DNA of 64,000 nucleotides from an uncultured Spirochaetales bacterium. GTDB taxonomy: Bacteria > Spirochaetota > Spirochaetia > Sphaerochaetales > Sphaerochaetaceae. A model generated the notes under the pieces. That model did not search any database, had not been told where the DNA came from, and saw nothing but the letters and a program-made list of their open reading frames with translations. Both the position numbers and the translations under genes were made by a program. This document shows, piece by piece, positions 26,537 through 36,031 of the stretch (its first letter is position 1; each line of letters begins with the position of its first letter). Location of the stretch: NCBI GenBank assembly GCA_949297785.1, contig CASFTW010000008.1:1-64000 (forward strand). The letters are read 5' to 3'.

Positions 26537-28087
26537 ATGCATGATGTGAGTTACACTACCAACAGCGACAACACTCTTCTTGACAAACCGCTGACGATCA
26601 GCGAAATAAACCAGCTTCTGAAAGCCTTCATAAGGGAAAGGTTCTATAATATCTGTCTTGTCGGGGAGATATCCTCATTCCGCCCGTCGGCAAACGGACA
26701 CTGGTATTTCACGCTGAAGGATGAGAAATCCCAGATCTCGGCTGTGATGTTCAGAAGCGCCAATGCAATGTGTCCCTTCACTCCATGTGACGGGGATCTC
26801 GTGGAGGTTACGGGAAATCTTGACGTATATGAAGTGCGCGGCACCTACCAGATAATAATCCAGAGCATGAAGCATGCCGGCCTTGGTGCCATCCTCGCAC
26901 AGCTTCAGAAAAAGAAGGAATACTACCAGAGTCTCGGCTGGTTTGACCCGGAGGGCAAGCCTCCCCTTCCGCTGTACCCGAAGAACATAGGTGTGGTAAC
27001 AGCATCCACAGGAGCTGCGATAAAAGATATCCTCGATACCACGGGGCGCAGGGCACCTTCTGTCGACATAACGATTTACCCGGTGCTGGTACAGGGGGAA
27101 AGCGCTCCGGCAATGATAGCTGCAGCCATAAGACAGGCAAATGAGCTTTCAATTTCCGATGTGCTCATAGTCGGCCGCGGCGGCGGCAGCATTGAGGACC
27201 TGCTGCCTTTCAGCAGTGATGAGGTGGTGAAAGCCGTCCATGAAAGCGAAATACCTGTCATATCCGCAGTGGGACATGAAATAGACACATCCCTTTGCGA
27301 TTACGCAGCAACAAGAAGGGCAATAACGCCGACAGATGCCGCAGTGATCGCGACAGAAGGCTATTACAACCTCCGTGAGGCACTGAGAAAAGCGGAAAAG
27401 GAACTTATGGAAGGCATGAGGATGCGCCTTTACAGAGTCTCAGCCACAATACCGTCTGAAGCATATCTCAGCAGCCTTATTGCAAGAAGAACGGCGGCAG
27501 TCCATATACCCTCACCTGATACGCTGAGCCGTCTGCTGAGGGCAAAGGCGGACTCCGCACTTCTGCGTCTGGGCTATGCTGCGGACAGCCTGGTTGACAG
27601 CATTGATGCAAAAACGGTTTCAGCAGAAGCAAAAGTAGGAAATGCCGATGAGAAAATACTGCGTGCACTGAAGGAAAAGACAGCATCCCTTTCATCAAGC
27701 CTCATGGAATGCTCGCTCAGACTGCCCCTTTCACTTGAGTCCATGTACCTCAGAAAGAAGAGCCTGCTTGATGCTTTCAGCATGCCGTCCCTGCTTCAGG
27801 AAATAAGGCTCAAGCATTCAAAAGGGCAGGAAAAAGTCAGGTTCTGTACGGATACCGATGCACTTGCAATGTCGGTGAAATACAAGGAAGCCTGTTCCCG
27901 TTTCAGTGCGGCACGTGCTGAAAGCGAAGCTCTCAGCCCCGTCTCTGTTCTCTCCCGCGGCTATGCCATAGTAGAAAAAACAGACGGTACGATAGTAAGA
28001 AACAGAAAAGATGTCATGGCAGATGAAACTGTCACGATAATCCTTGAAAAGGACAGACTCAAAGCAAAGATAGAAGGAGAAACATAA
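26537..28087 (+). CDS. xseA: Exodeoxyribonuclease VII large subunit
   Basis: 516 residues. An N-terminal OB-fold (ISEINQLLKAFIRERFYNICLVGEISSFR, GHWYFTLKD) is followed by the catalytic core with GVVTASTGAAIKDIL, GRGGGSIEDLLPFSSD and SAVGHEIDTSLCDYAATRRAITPTDAA. A long coiled coil and the C-terminal LSRGYAIVE complete the family pattern. The enzyme degrades single-stranded DNA to oligonucleotides. Its TAA overlaps the ATG of xseB by one base (TAATG). Confidence 0.97.
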   Translation: MHDVSYTTNSDNTLLDKPLTISEINQLLKAFIRERFYNICLVGEISSFRPSANGHWYFTLKDEKSQISAVMFRSANAMCPFTPCDGDLVEVTGNLDVYEVRGTYQIIIQSMKHAGLGAILAQLQKKKEYYQSLGWFDPEGKPPLPLYPKNIGVVTASTGAAIKDILDTTGRRAPSVDITIYPVLVQGESAPAMIAAAIRQANELSISDVLIVGRGGGSIEDLLPFSSDEVVKAVHESEIPVISAVGHEIDTSLCDYAATRRAITPTDAAVIATEGYYNLREALRKAEKELMEGMRMRLYRVSATIPSEAYLSSLIARRTAAVHIPSPDTLSRLLRAKADSALLRLGYAADSLVDSIDAKTVSAEAKVGNADEKILRALKEKTASLSSSLMECSLRLPLSLESMYLRKKSLLDAFSMPSLLQEIRLKHSKGQEKVRFCTDTDALAMSVKYKEACSRFSAARAESEALSPVSVLSRGYAIVEKTDGTIVRNRKDVMADETVTIILEKDRLKAKIEGET

Positions 28088-28293
28088 TGAGTTTTGAAAG
28101 TGATCTCAAAAGACTTGAGGATATCAGCGAAAAGCTGAAGGATGATTCCACCGGACTTGAAGAGAGTCTCAAGCTTTACGAAGAGGCAAGCGCACTCAAC
28201 AAAAAGCTTACAAAAATGCTTGAAGATGTGAAACGCCGCATTGAGGCTGTATCAGCCGACGGCTCAGTGAGCGAAGTGAAGGAAGAAGAATGA
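28087..28293 (+). CDS. xseB: Exodeoxyribonuclease VII small subunit
   Basis: A 68-residue, all-helical XseB with the signature FESDLKRLEDISEKLKD....LEESLKLYEEASAL. It binds the coiled coil of XseA. The one-base overlap with xseA implies coupled translation. Confidence 0.95.
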   Translation: MSFESDLKRLEDISEKLKDDSTGLEESLKLYEEASALNKKLTKMLEDVKRRIEAVSADGSVSEVKEEE

Positions 28294-28301
28294 CATTATG
28301 A

Positions 28302-28329
28302 TTCAGGCCCGCCGGAAGGCGAGCCTGAA
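28302..28329. terminator. Hairpin between converging xseB and lipoprotein genes
   Basis: TTCAGGC/GCCTGAA plus an inner GCC-ggaa-GGC stem. T-tracts on either side are poor, so efficiency is uncertain. Confidence 0.5.
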
Positions 28330-28336
28330 AACTGTG

Positions 28337-29797
28337 TCAGTCATCAAACCATTTGTACTCATACGGTCCGTATGAAACTGTCGGTGTATCCCAGTAATGA
28401 CCATCGTCATCAATAAGATATCTTTCTCTTCCGACTATATCTTCCTCTATCATGTCATCGTCAATTTCGATGTTGCCATATGAATGGTTATCATCATCGA
28501 AAACATCTTCATATAAAGCGGTGGCTGTGGTCAGTTCATCGATAAGAGACTGATCTGATGTTTTATATCTGTTAAGTCCAAAACTATTTTCATACACATC
28601 ACTAGGAATGTAATAGTTGCTGCCATCAGCCTGCTTTTCAACAGAACTTGGCTTATCATTGTCAGCATATACAACAATATTATTCACACCCCTGATTTCA
28701 CCACTTTCATAGTCGGTAATGATTGAATGGATGTACGTGTCATTGGCATCATACTGTGCTACAGAATTGACAAATGTTGTGCTTTTGTCACCGGTAGCAG
28801 TTTCAACAATAAGACCGTTTACGAACCTTGCATTTGACAGAGTCCCGACACTGCAGTTCCTGAATTCAAATTCCCTGTCATCGTCACCAGACCGATAATC
28901 CCCGACCAAAACAGAATAATCGAGATTATCAAAATGAATGTTTCTGAATTCAATCTCTATTTCCTCAAATCCCTTCAAGTCCGGCAATGTAATACCTGTA
29001 ACAGGTGTTCTGTCACCCGAATAATTCCACTTGGAATTATATCCTCCGATAAGCTTCAGTTCGATTTCTCTTTCATCATCCCAGTACCTGTGTTCTGTAC
29101 CAGAATGAATCTGTGAAAAATCAAGAGCACCCACGGATGAACTTGTGAACTTGATCGTAAGCTCATCATCGTCAAATCTGTCATCTGAGTATTTTAAAAT
29201 GAATGTTGCCAAATCTTTTGTATTTGAGATCGGATTGGCTTTTGTTCCAATATCAGCATTTCCATCGGAAACAGTTGTATGTGAGGCATCAAAATATGCA
29301 CCTCTGTCGAATGTCGGACGGATGTATCTGATGTAGTCAGGATTGATCTCAATTGTCTCGGGGTCACCGGCAATTGCCATCATTATTTCTCTCATGACAT
29401 TCATCCAGTTCTGACCGTGTTCTCTGCGGATACGGCTTCTCGCATCTCTGCTGAACTCCCATTCGTCAAAGACAAAACCGGGTTTCGGTTCCACTGAATA
29501 AGAAACAGTATTGCCCAGAACAGGTACATCTGCATGGAACTCTACATCATTTGTTGAACCTGATGTGCTGTAAGATACCGGCTTCAGATCATCCGTGATG
29601 TTTCTGTCATCTACAATTATCTCAGCCGATGCGAATTCTGCCGCTGCAGATACTGAACGGGAAGCCGATTCCGCTGCCGTTCCAACCACTCTCACCTCTG
29701 CTGTCGTCTCATGTTCCGCTCCCGCACAGGAAGTCAGAATGAGGCTGAGGACAAACGCTACAAAGGCAAGCAGGAAAACATTTCTGTTTGTTTTCAT
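28337..29797 (-). CDS. Large surface lipoprotein, unknown (possible beta-helix/InlB-repeat type)
   Basis: About 486 residues. The signal sequence ends in the lipobox LTSC, so it should be lipid-anchored. Residues about 75-115 (VSYSVEPKPGFVFDEWEFS) resemble a divergent InlB B-repeat. The middle section of short beta-strands with many Asn and Gly (FRNIHFDNLDYS, FEFRNCSVGTLSNARFVNGLIVET) suggests a right-handed beta-helix. The C-terminus is very acidic. The AT content is visibly higher than in neighbouring genes, which may point to transfer. ATG 29797 has AGGAG seven bases upstream, so the longer frame from 29863 is rejected. The lipoprotein call is firm. The fold is inference. Confidence 0.72.
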   Translation of the reverse strand: MKTNRNVFLLAFVAFVLSLILTSCAGAEHETTAEVRVVGTAAESASRSVSAAAEFASAEIIVDDRNITDDLKPVSYSTSGSTNDVEFHADVPVLGNTVSYSVEPKPGFVFDEWEFSRDARSRIRREHGQNWMNVMREIMMAIAGDPETIEINPDYIRYIRPTFDRGAYFDASHTTVSDGNADIGTKANPISNTKDLATFILKYSDDRFDDDELTIKFTSSSVGALDFSQIHSGTEHRYWDDEREIELKLIGGYNSKWNYSGDRTPVTGITLPDLKGFEEIEIEFRNIHFDNLDYSVLVGDYRSGDDDREFEFRNCSVGTLSNARFVNGLIVETATGDKSTTFVNSVAQYDANDTYIHSIITDYESGEIRGVNNIVVYADNDKPSSVEKQADGSNYYIPSDVYENSFGLNRYKTSDQSLIDELTTATALYEDVFDDDNHSYGNIEIDDDMIEEDIVGRERYLIDDDGHYWDTPTVSYGPYEYKWFDD

Positions 29798-29827
29798 AGT
29801 ATTCTCCTTTTTCTGTAAGAGCATGGA

Positions 29828-29852
29828 ATGTGCGATGCATTCCTGCGCACAT
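29828..29852. other. Inverted repeat in the lipoprotein mRNA leader
   Basis: ATGTGCG and CGCACAT are perfect seven-base arms with an 11-base loop, 31 bases before the lipoprotein start. It could be an operator or an RNA hairpin. Confidence 0.35.
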
Positions 29853-29920
29853 GTTAACACCAACTCAGGAGAAACGTTACTTCAAGTTTTGTTAAGTGAT
29901 GACATTAAACATCTAATTTA

Positions 29921-30613
29921 TTACAGTGTAATAGTTAAAGATTGCCCGTCAGAGGGATTTGCAAATGTCAGGGACACGGCTTCAAGACCGAAAACATCCG
30001 ATTCATCACCACCGTACAGAGTATCGCCGGCAAGAGGATATCCCGCCCATGCCATATGAACCCTTATCTGATGACGGAATCCCCTTGTGATTGTGCAAAG
30101 CACGCTGTGGCTGCTTTCAACCTCAGTCTGTGTTGTGTAAAGGATGCCGGAGCAGTTCTTTGCCTTCGGATTTGTCACAGGACGCACCCGGGCACCCCTT
30201 GGACCGAAACTTCTGAAATATGAGGAAATATAGCCGCAGGATGAGGCGACATCATAGCCGGTATAAGGAATGAAATCATCCGGAGCTTCCTTCCGTGACG
30301 TGAAAACAGCCCTGTACTGCTTTATGATAAGATCTTTTTTCTGCTGCGCTATGAGATTGTCATACGCCATCTGGTTGAGAGCAAAGAGAACAAGTCCCGA
30401 AGTCGGAGTGTCAAGGCGGTGTATCAGACCGCCTTCCCTTACCAGAGTGCCGGATGCATTCATGATCCGGGGTTCTGTTTTCCTCACTTCATTGACCAGA
30501 CAAAATTCATCCCCGGCACATGTGAGGGGTGCGCTGGGGATGTTGCCTGGTTTGTATACGACCAGAACGTCGTCATTCCTGTAAATTGTCTCAATCTCTG
30601 TCCGCTGCTGCAT
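29921..30613 (-). CDS. RluA-family pseudouridine synthase
   Basis: A 230-residue RNA pseudouridine synthase. The catalytic Asp is D68 in IHRLDTPTSGL, and GFRHQIRVHMAW and GYPLAGDTLYGG are the other family motifs. There is no N-terminal S4 domain, so it is a short RluA/TruC-like type. Its substrate (23S rRNA or tRNA) is not determined by the sequence. It overlaps the BI-1 gene by 23 bases, and the two are probably co-transcribed. Confidence 0.93.
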   Translation of the reverse strand: MQQRTEIETIYRNDDVLVVYKPGNIPSAPLTCAGDEFCLVNEVRKTEPRIMNASGTLVREGGLIHRLDTPTSGLVLFALNQMAYDNLIAQQKKDLIIKQYRAVFTSRKEAPDDFIPYTGYDVASSCGYISSYFRSFGPRGARVRPVTNPKAKNCSGILYTTQTEVESSHSVLCTITRGFRHQIRVHMAWAGYPLAGDTLYGGDESDVFGLEAVSLTFANPSDGQSLTITL

Positions 30614-31301
30614 AGAGCCTCAGAACATAAAGGAAAATATTGAGGAAATCGAGATAGAGATCCAGTGCGCCGATGATACCCAGCTTAGTATGCTCGCTGA
30701 CCGTCATCTCTGAACCGTACTCCCTGTTCATTTCCATTATTCTCTTCGTATCCCAGACCGTAAGACCGACAAACAGGACAATGCCGACAAGGCTGATTAT
30801 GAGATCAAGTGTTGAGGAACCGAGGAACATATTCACCAGTGTGGCGATTATCACACCCCACAGTCCCATCATGAGATAGCGTGTCCATCCTGCGATGTTC
30901 TTCTTGCTTACGGCTGCATAAACCGTCATTCCGGCAAACATCAGGGCTGTCGTCAGGAACGCCTTCCAGATGGTCGTTCCGGCATAAACTATGAAAATTG
31001 CCGAAAAGCTTATTCCTGTCAGGGCTGCATAGCCGAAAAATGCGGTGACTGCAGCTCCTGTTGACATTCTCTCAACCCTGCTTGAAAGGAAGAATACGAT
31101 TGCGAACTGGGCTATGATCAGAACGATCGAACCGACCGGATTGAGCAGGAACAGATTTATCACCGCCGGGGTCACGGAGGCAAAATATGCAACTGCAGCG
31201 GTCAGTATGAGACCGATTGTCATATATCCGTATACATTGCGAAGAAGAGTGTTTTCCCTCTCGCGTACATTTCCGATTACTTTCAGATTCGTATTGCTCA
31301 T
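30591..31301 (-). CDS. Bax inhibitor-1/YccA family membrane protein
   Basis: 236 residues with seven predicted membrane helices. The family features FLRNVYGYMT-like start (LLRNVYGYMTIGL), FSAIFIVY and the C-terminal LGIIGALDLYLDFLNIFLYVLRL are visible. Bacterial members are inner-membrane proteins, some with calcium-leak activity or FtsH interaction. The function here is unknown. Confidence 0.93.
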   Translation of the reverse strand: MSNTNLKVIGNVRERENTLLRNVYGYMTIGLILTAAVAYFASVTPAVINLFLLNPVGSIVLIIAQFAIVFFLSSRVERMSTGAAVTAFFGYAALTGISFSAIFIVYAGTTIWKAFLTTALMFAGMTVYAAVSKKNIAGWTRYLMMGLWGVIIATLVNMFLGSSTLDLIISLVGIVLFVGLTVWDTKRIMEMNREYGSEMTVSEHTKLGIIGALDLYLDFLNIFLYVLRLYAAADRD

Positions 31302-31404
31302 TAATAATCCTCGCTAGAATTAAATTTAGCAAATTGACGGAAAACGTCAAGCAAATCCTGTCATGAGAAAGCACTGAGCCGCATTTTTTCTTCCTTCCCC
31401 AAGG

Positions 31405-31434
31405 TAGACATTCAGGTTTATCAGGTCGTATTAT
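31405..31434 (+). promoter_or_regulatory. Promoter placing the start site at or near the lipoprotein ATG
   Basis: TAGACA (31405-31410), an 18-base spacer and TATTAT (31429-31434). The -10 box ends seven bases before ATG 31442 and no Shine-Dalgarno sequence is present, so the transcript may be leaderless. Confidence 0.6.
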
Positions 31435-31441
31435 TCATTTT

Positions 31442-32110
31442 ATGAGACGCATTCCAATAATCATTGCCATGATTTTTCTCCTCACCTCCTGCATGACAAG
31501 CCGGAGGAATGAGGCTTTCAGCAGCGAAGACGGGATGAGGATATCCGTCATGCTGAGGCAGGCGGAGCGCAATGCGATAATCGAAACGGAGACTCTTGCG
31601 TTTCAGGACCTTTCAGACTTTCCTCTGAATTCCACATACTCGGTATACATTCAGGATCTGCCTCAGTTCCGCTCAAGTTTCACTGTGTACGAGAACCTCA
31701 TCGCATCCCTTCTGTCACAGGCGCTTGAAGGCATTACCGACAGTCTGCTGCTTGAGCTTGACAGTCTTGCGATAAACGACGTGCTTTCATATATGGAAGC
31801 CGGTTATTCATCAATAACCGATGAGCTTGAAAAGCTTTATCATGAAGATGTGGAGAACATCTTCCTCTCCTATCTCAAAGAGAACGGGGAAGCTTTGGAT
31901 GAAAGTTTCGCCCTGCTCGAAAGGGAAGCGAGGATATGGAGGGAGAATCAGGCGAATCTTGATCTTGTGAGTCAGGGAAGAGTCATAGCGCCGCTGGCTG
32001 AAATAACAGAGGAAGAGATCGCTTCCTATGCCGCCTCGTCTTATTTCAGAACATTGTCAGAGAGGGAAGTCATACAGCGCAGCAAGCTTCTCTCAGGAGG
32101 AGAATTCTGA
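31442..32110 (+). CDS. Small helical lipoprotein, unknown
   Basis: 222 residues. The signal peptide ends in LLTSC with Cys17 as the lipid-modified residue. The rest is mainly amphipathic helix with many Glu, Leu and Ser, and no named domain was recognised. Its stop overlaps the rarA ATG by one base (TGATG), so the two are co-translated although their functions look unrelated. The predicted promoter lies directly in front and no ribosome-binding site is visible. Confidence 0.72.
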   Translation: MRRIPIIIAMIFLLTSCMTSRRNEAFSSEDGMRISVMLRQAERNAIIETETLAFQDLSDFPLNSTYSVYIQDLPQFRSSFTVYENLIASLLSQALEGITDSLLLELDSLAINDVLSYMEAGYSSITDELEKLYHEDVENIFLSYLKENGEALDESFALLEREARIWRENQANLDLVSQGRVIAPLAEITEEEIASYAASSYFRTLSEREVIQRSKLLSGGEF

Positions 32111-34371
32111 TGCCTTACAGTGAAAATGACGACCTTTTCGCAGCTGCAGTGGACCAGAGTGTCGAGCCTCTTGCCGCCAGGATGAGACCCCGCACGATAG
32201 ATGAATACATCGGACAGGAGCATATAATCGGCAAAGGAAGGCTCTTAAGACGCGCGATACAGGCCGACCTGCTTACATCTGTGATCTTCTACGGTCCTCC
32301 GGGAACGGGCAAGACCACCCTTGCCAGGGTCATCGCAAACACGACCAAAAGCCATTTCTCAACGCTCAATGCCGTTCTTTCAGGCGTGAAGGAACTGCGC
32401 TTTGAAATAGACAACGCCAGAGACAGGCTGAAACTTTACGGCAAGAAGACAATCCTTTTCGTCGATGAGGTCCACCGCTGGAACAAAAGCCAGCAGGATG
32501 CACTCCTGCCGTGGGTTGAGAACGGTACGATAATCCTTATCGGAGCGACTACGGAAAACCCCTACTTCGAGGTAAATGCGGCGCTTGTCTCACGCTCCCG
32601 CATATTCCAGCTCACAAAACTCAGCGACGAAGAGATGATGATGGTCGCCCATCAGGCACTCAGCGACAGGGAAAGAGGATACGGAAAATACAAAGTCCAC
32701 TTTGACCAGGGTGCGCTTGAACACATCGTCTCCGTGGCATCAGGTGATGCAAGATCGCTCCTTAATGCCCTTCAGCTTGCCGTCGAGACGACTCCCACCC
32801 ATTTTCCTCCATCGGATGATGAAGTCATAAACATAACGATGGACGTCGCGGAGGAATCAATACAGAAGAAGGCCATTCTCTACGACAAGGAGGGGGATTA
32901 CCACTTCGATGTCATATCGGCATTCATAAAGTCCCTCAGGGGCAGCGACCCGGATGCGGCGCTGTACTGGCTTGCGAGAATGGTTGCCGCAGGAGAGGAA
33001 CCCCGCTTCATATTCCGCCGCATGCTGATTCTCGCATGCGAGGACGTGGGTCTTGCCGACCCGTCTGCGATAAGCATAGTCGAAAGCGCGGCAGCGGCAT
33101 ACGACAGGATAGGACTGCCGGAAGGACGTTTTCTTCTCACACAGGCGGCACTCTACCTTGCCACATGTCCTAAGAGCAATTCCTCAATGGGCTTTTTCGA
33201 TGCACTCTCAGACGTGGAGAAGGAAAACCGTGCGGAGGTCCCCAACCACCTGAAGGATCCATCCCGCGACGGCAATGACCTTGGACACGGCAAAGGCTAT
33301 ATGTACCCTCATGCCTACAAGGACCATTTTGTCGCACAGCAGTATCTTCCCTCCTCCCTTCAGGGCAAGATGTACTACCACCCCTCCGATCAGGGGTATG
33401 AAGCCAGAATCAGGGACGAGGTTGAAAGAAAGAGGGAAGCACAGCTTGAGAACATATCGTCATCCCCTTTCATAGAGAATCTCACATTCTCGCCTGAGAA
33501 CAAGGCCGAGACAAGGTGGCTGCAGAGGACAAGCTCCAACGGTTCCCAGCTCCTTCTGAAGATAAGGGACGAGCTGTTCGCCCCGCTTTCCATCAGAAGA
33601 AGCGACAACATCCTTGTTCTCAACGCCTCGCACGGACTGCTCCTGTGGCAGGCTGTGAAATACAATCCGGAAGGCCTTGCCGTCGCACAGGTCAGGACAA
33701 AGGAGGATGAGGATTATATCAATCACTACAAACAGTCCCTCGACATCCTCCGGCAGCCTGAGATCCATCAGGGAACGGCCCTTGAGGTGCTGCAGGAACT
33801 TGACGATGACCTCAAGTTCGAAATCATAACAGGACGCAATGTCTTCACCAGGCTCCTTGAGGAGGAAGCCCTGCTGAATGCCGTTTCAAACCGTCTCCAT
33901 CTTGGCGGCACGCTGAGACTTTGCGAGAGCATTCCATCCGGCGGTTCCACACTTTCCTCCTTCATAAAGGATCAGGGGGTTAAAACCCTGCTGATGAAAG
34001 CGGAGGAGACAATATACCACAGCAGGAGCAATCCGATGACGGCATGGGATGAAAAGGATGTGAAGCCCTTCTTCTCCAGACGATTCAAATACGTTGACAC
34101 ACAGGTGAAGGAAAGCAGGGAGGAGCGGCTGCTGGACAAGGCAACCCTCACCATGTGGATCACAAAGACATACCTGCCGACCCTTGAAAAAAGCGGAATC
34201 TCCAGCGACACGCTTCTGCCGAAGGTCCTTTCGGAACTTGAAAACAGAAATGTATCATGGTCTCACCGTTTCATTTTCATAAGCGCCGGACAGAATCCTC
34301 CTGAAAACCCGAAGGACGGCAGAGAGGATGAAAACTGGAAAGATGTCCTTGACAGGACAAAGGCCAGATAG
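32110..34371 (+). CDS. rarA: RarA/MgsA AAA+ ATPase fused to a C-terminal domain
   Basis: 753 residues, versus about 430 for plain RarA. Residues 1-430 are the replication-associated recombination ATPase: [17 protein letters not shown], Walker A GPPGTGKT at 62-69, Walker [15 protein letters not shown], sensor [12 protein letters not shown], and the C-terminal [21 protein letters not shown] with [12 protein letters not shown]. It acts at stalled forks with SSB. Residues about 440-753 are extra and match the known 'RarA/unknown domain fusion' architecture (PRK13341). In this part [14 protein letters not shown] (near 500) and [13 protein letters not shown] (near 595) look like motifs I and post-III of a class I methyltransferase without its glycine loop. 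Confidence 0.94.
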   Translation: MPYSENDDLFAAAVDQSVEPLAARMRPRTIDEYIGQEHIIGKGRLLRRAIQADLLTSVIFYGPPGTGKTTLARVIANTTKSHFSTLNAVLSGVKELRFEIDNARDRLKLYGKKTILFVDEVHRWNKSQQDALLPWVENGTIILIGATTENPYFEVNAALVSRSRIFQLTKLSDEEMMMVAHQALSDRERGYGKYKVHFDQGALEHIVSVASGDARSLLNALQLAVETTPTHFPPSDDEVINITMDVAEESIQKKAILYDKEGDYHFDVISAFIKSLRGSDPDAALYWLARMVAAGEEPRFIFRRMLILACEDVGLADPSAISIVESAAAAYDRIGLPEGRFLLTQAALYLATCPKSNSSMGFFDALSDVEKENRAEVPNHLKDPSRDGNDLGHGKGYMYPHAYKDHFVAQQYLPSSLQGKMYYHPSDQGYEARIRDEVERKREAQLENISSSPFIENLTFSPENKAETRWLQRTSSNGSQLLLKIRDELFAPLSIRRSDNILVLNASHGLLLWQAVKYNPEGLAVAQVRTKEDEDYINHYKQSLDILRQPEIHQGTALEVLQELDDDLKFEIITGRNVFTRLLEEEALLNAVSNRLHLGGTLRLCESIPSGGSTLSSFIKDQGVKTLLMKAEETIYHSRSNPMTAWDEKDVKPFFSRRFKYVDTQVKESREERLLDKATLTMWITKTYLPTLEKSGISSDTLLPKVLSELENRNVSWSHRFIFISAGQNPPENPKDGREDENWKDVLDRTKAR

Positions 34372-34373
34372 TT

Positions 34374-35114
34374 ATGGAAAACCAGAACATATTCGACAAC
34401 AAAATCTTCTTCGACTCATACATGAATCTCAGGGACGGTGCGAATTTCAATGATCTGCTGGAACAACCGGCAATGAGAGCGCTTCTTCCTGACATAAGCG
34501 GGATGGATATTCTCGACATCGGCTGCGGCTTCGGCGCAAACTGCCTTGAATTCTCATACAAGGCACACTCCGTGACCGGTATCGACATCTCGCAGCGCAT
34601 GCTTGAAGTGGCGGAGAAAATAAACTGCGGCGGCAACATAAAGTACATGAAGCTCTCCATGGAGGATCTCTCATGTCTTCCTTCCGGAAGTTTTGATCTT
34701 GTCTACAGCTCGCTCGCCTTCCATTACGCGATTGACTTCGACAGGCTCATCGCATCCTGTTTCCGCATCCTTAAAAAAGGCGGCACTCTGCTGTTCAGCC
34801 AGGAGAACCCGATAACAACCGCCTCAAAGAATACGGACAACCGCTATGTGAAGGATGAGGAAGGAAACGTTTTCTTCAAGATTGCCGATTACCAGAGTGA
34901 AGGAGAGCGTCATGTCAAATGGTTTGTGGATGATGTCATACACCAGCACAGAAAAGTCTCGACAATAATAACGACACTCTGCAAAAATGGATTTATAATT
35001 CAGGAATGTGCCGAACCAAAACCGGCAAAGGAGGCGGTTAAGATCCTAAAAGGACTTTCAAGGGATCTGATCAAGCCTTCCTTCATTATTTTCAAGGCGA
35101 AAAAAGGAGAATGA
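34374..35114 (+). CDS. Class I SAM-dependent methyltransferase
   Basis: 246 residues. Motif I DILDIGCGFGAN is at about residues 45-56, motif II is VTGIDIS, motif IV is FDLVYSSLAFHY, and post-III is LKKGGTLLFS. It is a UbiE/Methyltransf_11-like small-molecule methyltransferase with unknown acceptor. It begins three bases after rarA and ends four bases before the mutarotase gene, so all three share a transcript. Confidence 0.88.
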   Translation: MENQNIFDNKIFFDSYMNLRDGANFNDLLEQPAMRALLPDISGMDILDIGCGFGANCLEFSYKAHSVTGIDISQRMLEVAEKINCGGNIKYMKLSMEDLSCLPSGSFDLVYSSLAFHYAIDFDRLIASCFRILKKGGTLLFSQENPITTASKNTDNRYVKDEEGNVFFKIADYQSEGERHVKWFVDDVIHQHRKVSTIITTLCKNGFIIQECAEPKPAKEAVKILKGLSRDLIKPSFIIFKAKKGE

Positions 35115-35118
35115 GAAA

Positions 35119-35979
35119 ATGCTGATCACACTGAAAAACGCAGGAACAACCATGACAATCAGCTCCCTCGGAGCTGAACCGCAGTCCCTTGTGAGAAACG
35201 GTATCCAGTACATCTGGCAGGGCGACAAGACTTACTGGCCGCGCCGAGCTCCCCTGCTCTTCCCCATGTCAGGACCGACTAAGGACAACAAGATAAGCGC
35301 GAAGGGAAAGATATACGACATGCCGAACAACGGCTTTGCCCGTGACAATGAATTCAAGGCAGAGCAGCTTACCGACAACATAGCGCAGTTCACTCTTGAG
35401 GATAACGAATTCTTCAGGGAGAACTATTACCCTTACGGTTTCACACTTACAGTCACATACACACTCCATGAAAACGGCTATACTGCCCGTGCCGAAGTAT
35501 ATGCAAAGGAGGACCTTTACTATACTTTTGCCTGGCATCCGGCCTTCAGCCTCGATATAAACGGGGAAGACTGCGATCTTGAGACCTACAGCCTTTCATT
35601 CCTGGAGAATGAACATCTTGACAGGAAATACCAGAAGGGAGACGGGTTCATGGAGGAAGAGGACTTCCTCATCGGAGACTCCATCGACCTGAAGAGAAGC
35701 GAGACTGATAAAGGCCCCATAGTGCTGCAGGGTGTGAAGTCAAGGGAAATAACGCTGACATCCAGCGAAGGCGAACACGGCGTGACTGTCGATATGGGCA
35801 ACATGACGACATTCGTCGCATGGACGGTGCTCAACATGAAGGCACAGTTCATCTGTCTCGAGCCGATGGTGTCATTCGGCTTTGCATCCCGTCCGCTTGA
35901 AATCGAGAAGATGGAGGAAACCCGTCTTCTCAAGGAAGGAGAAAGCGAAGTATGGGAGAACACATTCACAATATTCTGA
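35119..35979 (+). CDS. Aldose 1-epimerase family protein (LacX-like)
   Basis: 286 residues, with the galactose-mutarotase-like beta-sandwich. The segments SSLGAEPQSLVRNG..YIWQGD, WPRRAPLLFPMSG, MPNNGFARDNEF and FAWHPAFSL (the catalytic His) are typical of the LacX subgroup. The substrate sugar cannot be read. A GC-rich hairpin follows. Confidence 0.88.
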   Translation: MLITLKNAGTTMTISSLGAEPQSLVRNGIQYIWQGDKTYWPRRAPLLFPMSGPTKDNKISAKGKIYDMPNNGFARDNEFKAEQLTDNIAQFTLEDNEFFRENYYPYGFTLTVTYTLHENGYTARAEVYAKEDLYYTFAWHPAFSLDINGEDCDLETYSLSFLENEHLDRKYQKGDGFMEEEDFLIGDSIDLKRSETDKGPIVLQGVKSREITLTSSEGEHGVTVDMGNMTTFVAWTVLNMKAQFICLEPMVSFGFASRPLEIEKMEETRLLKEGESEVWENTFTIF

Positions 35980-35987
35980 TTTGATAT

Positions 35988-36013
35988 TTCAGGGGGAAAA
36001 ATCTCCCCCTGAA
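35988..36013 (+). terminator. Hairpin after the mutarotase gene
   Basis: TTCAGGGGG pairs with CCCCCTGAA. There is no T-tract, so it may be an attenuator or RNA-stabilising hairpin in place of a full terminator. Confidence 0.45.
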
Positions 36014-36031
36014 GAGTGAAAAAGGATTTCA

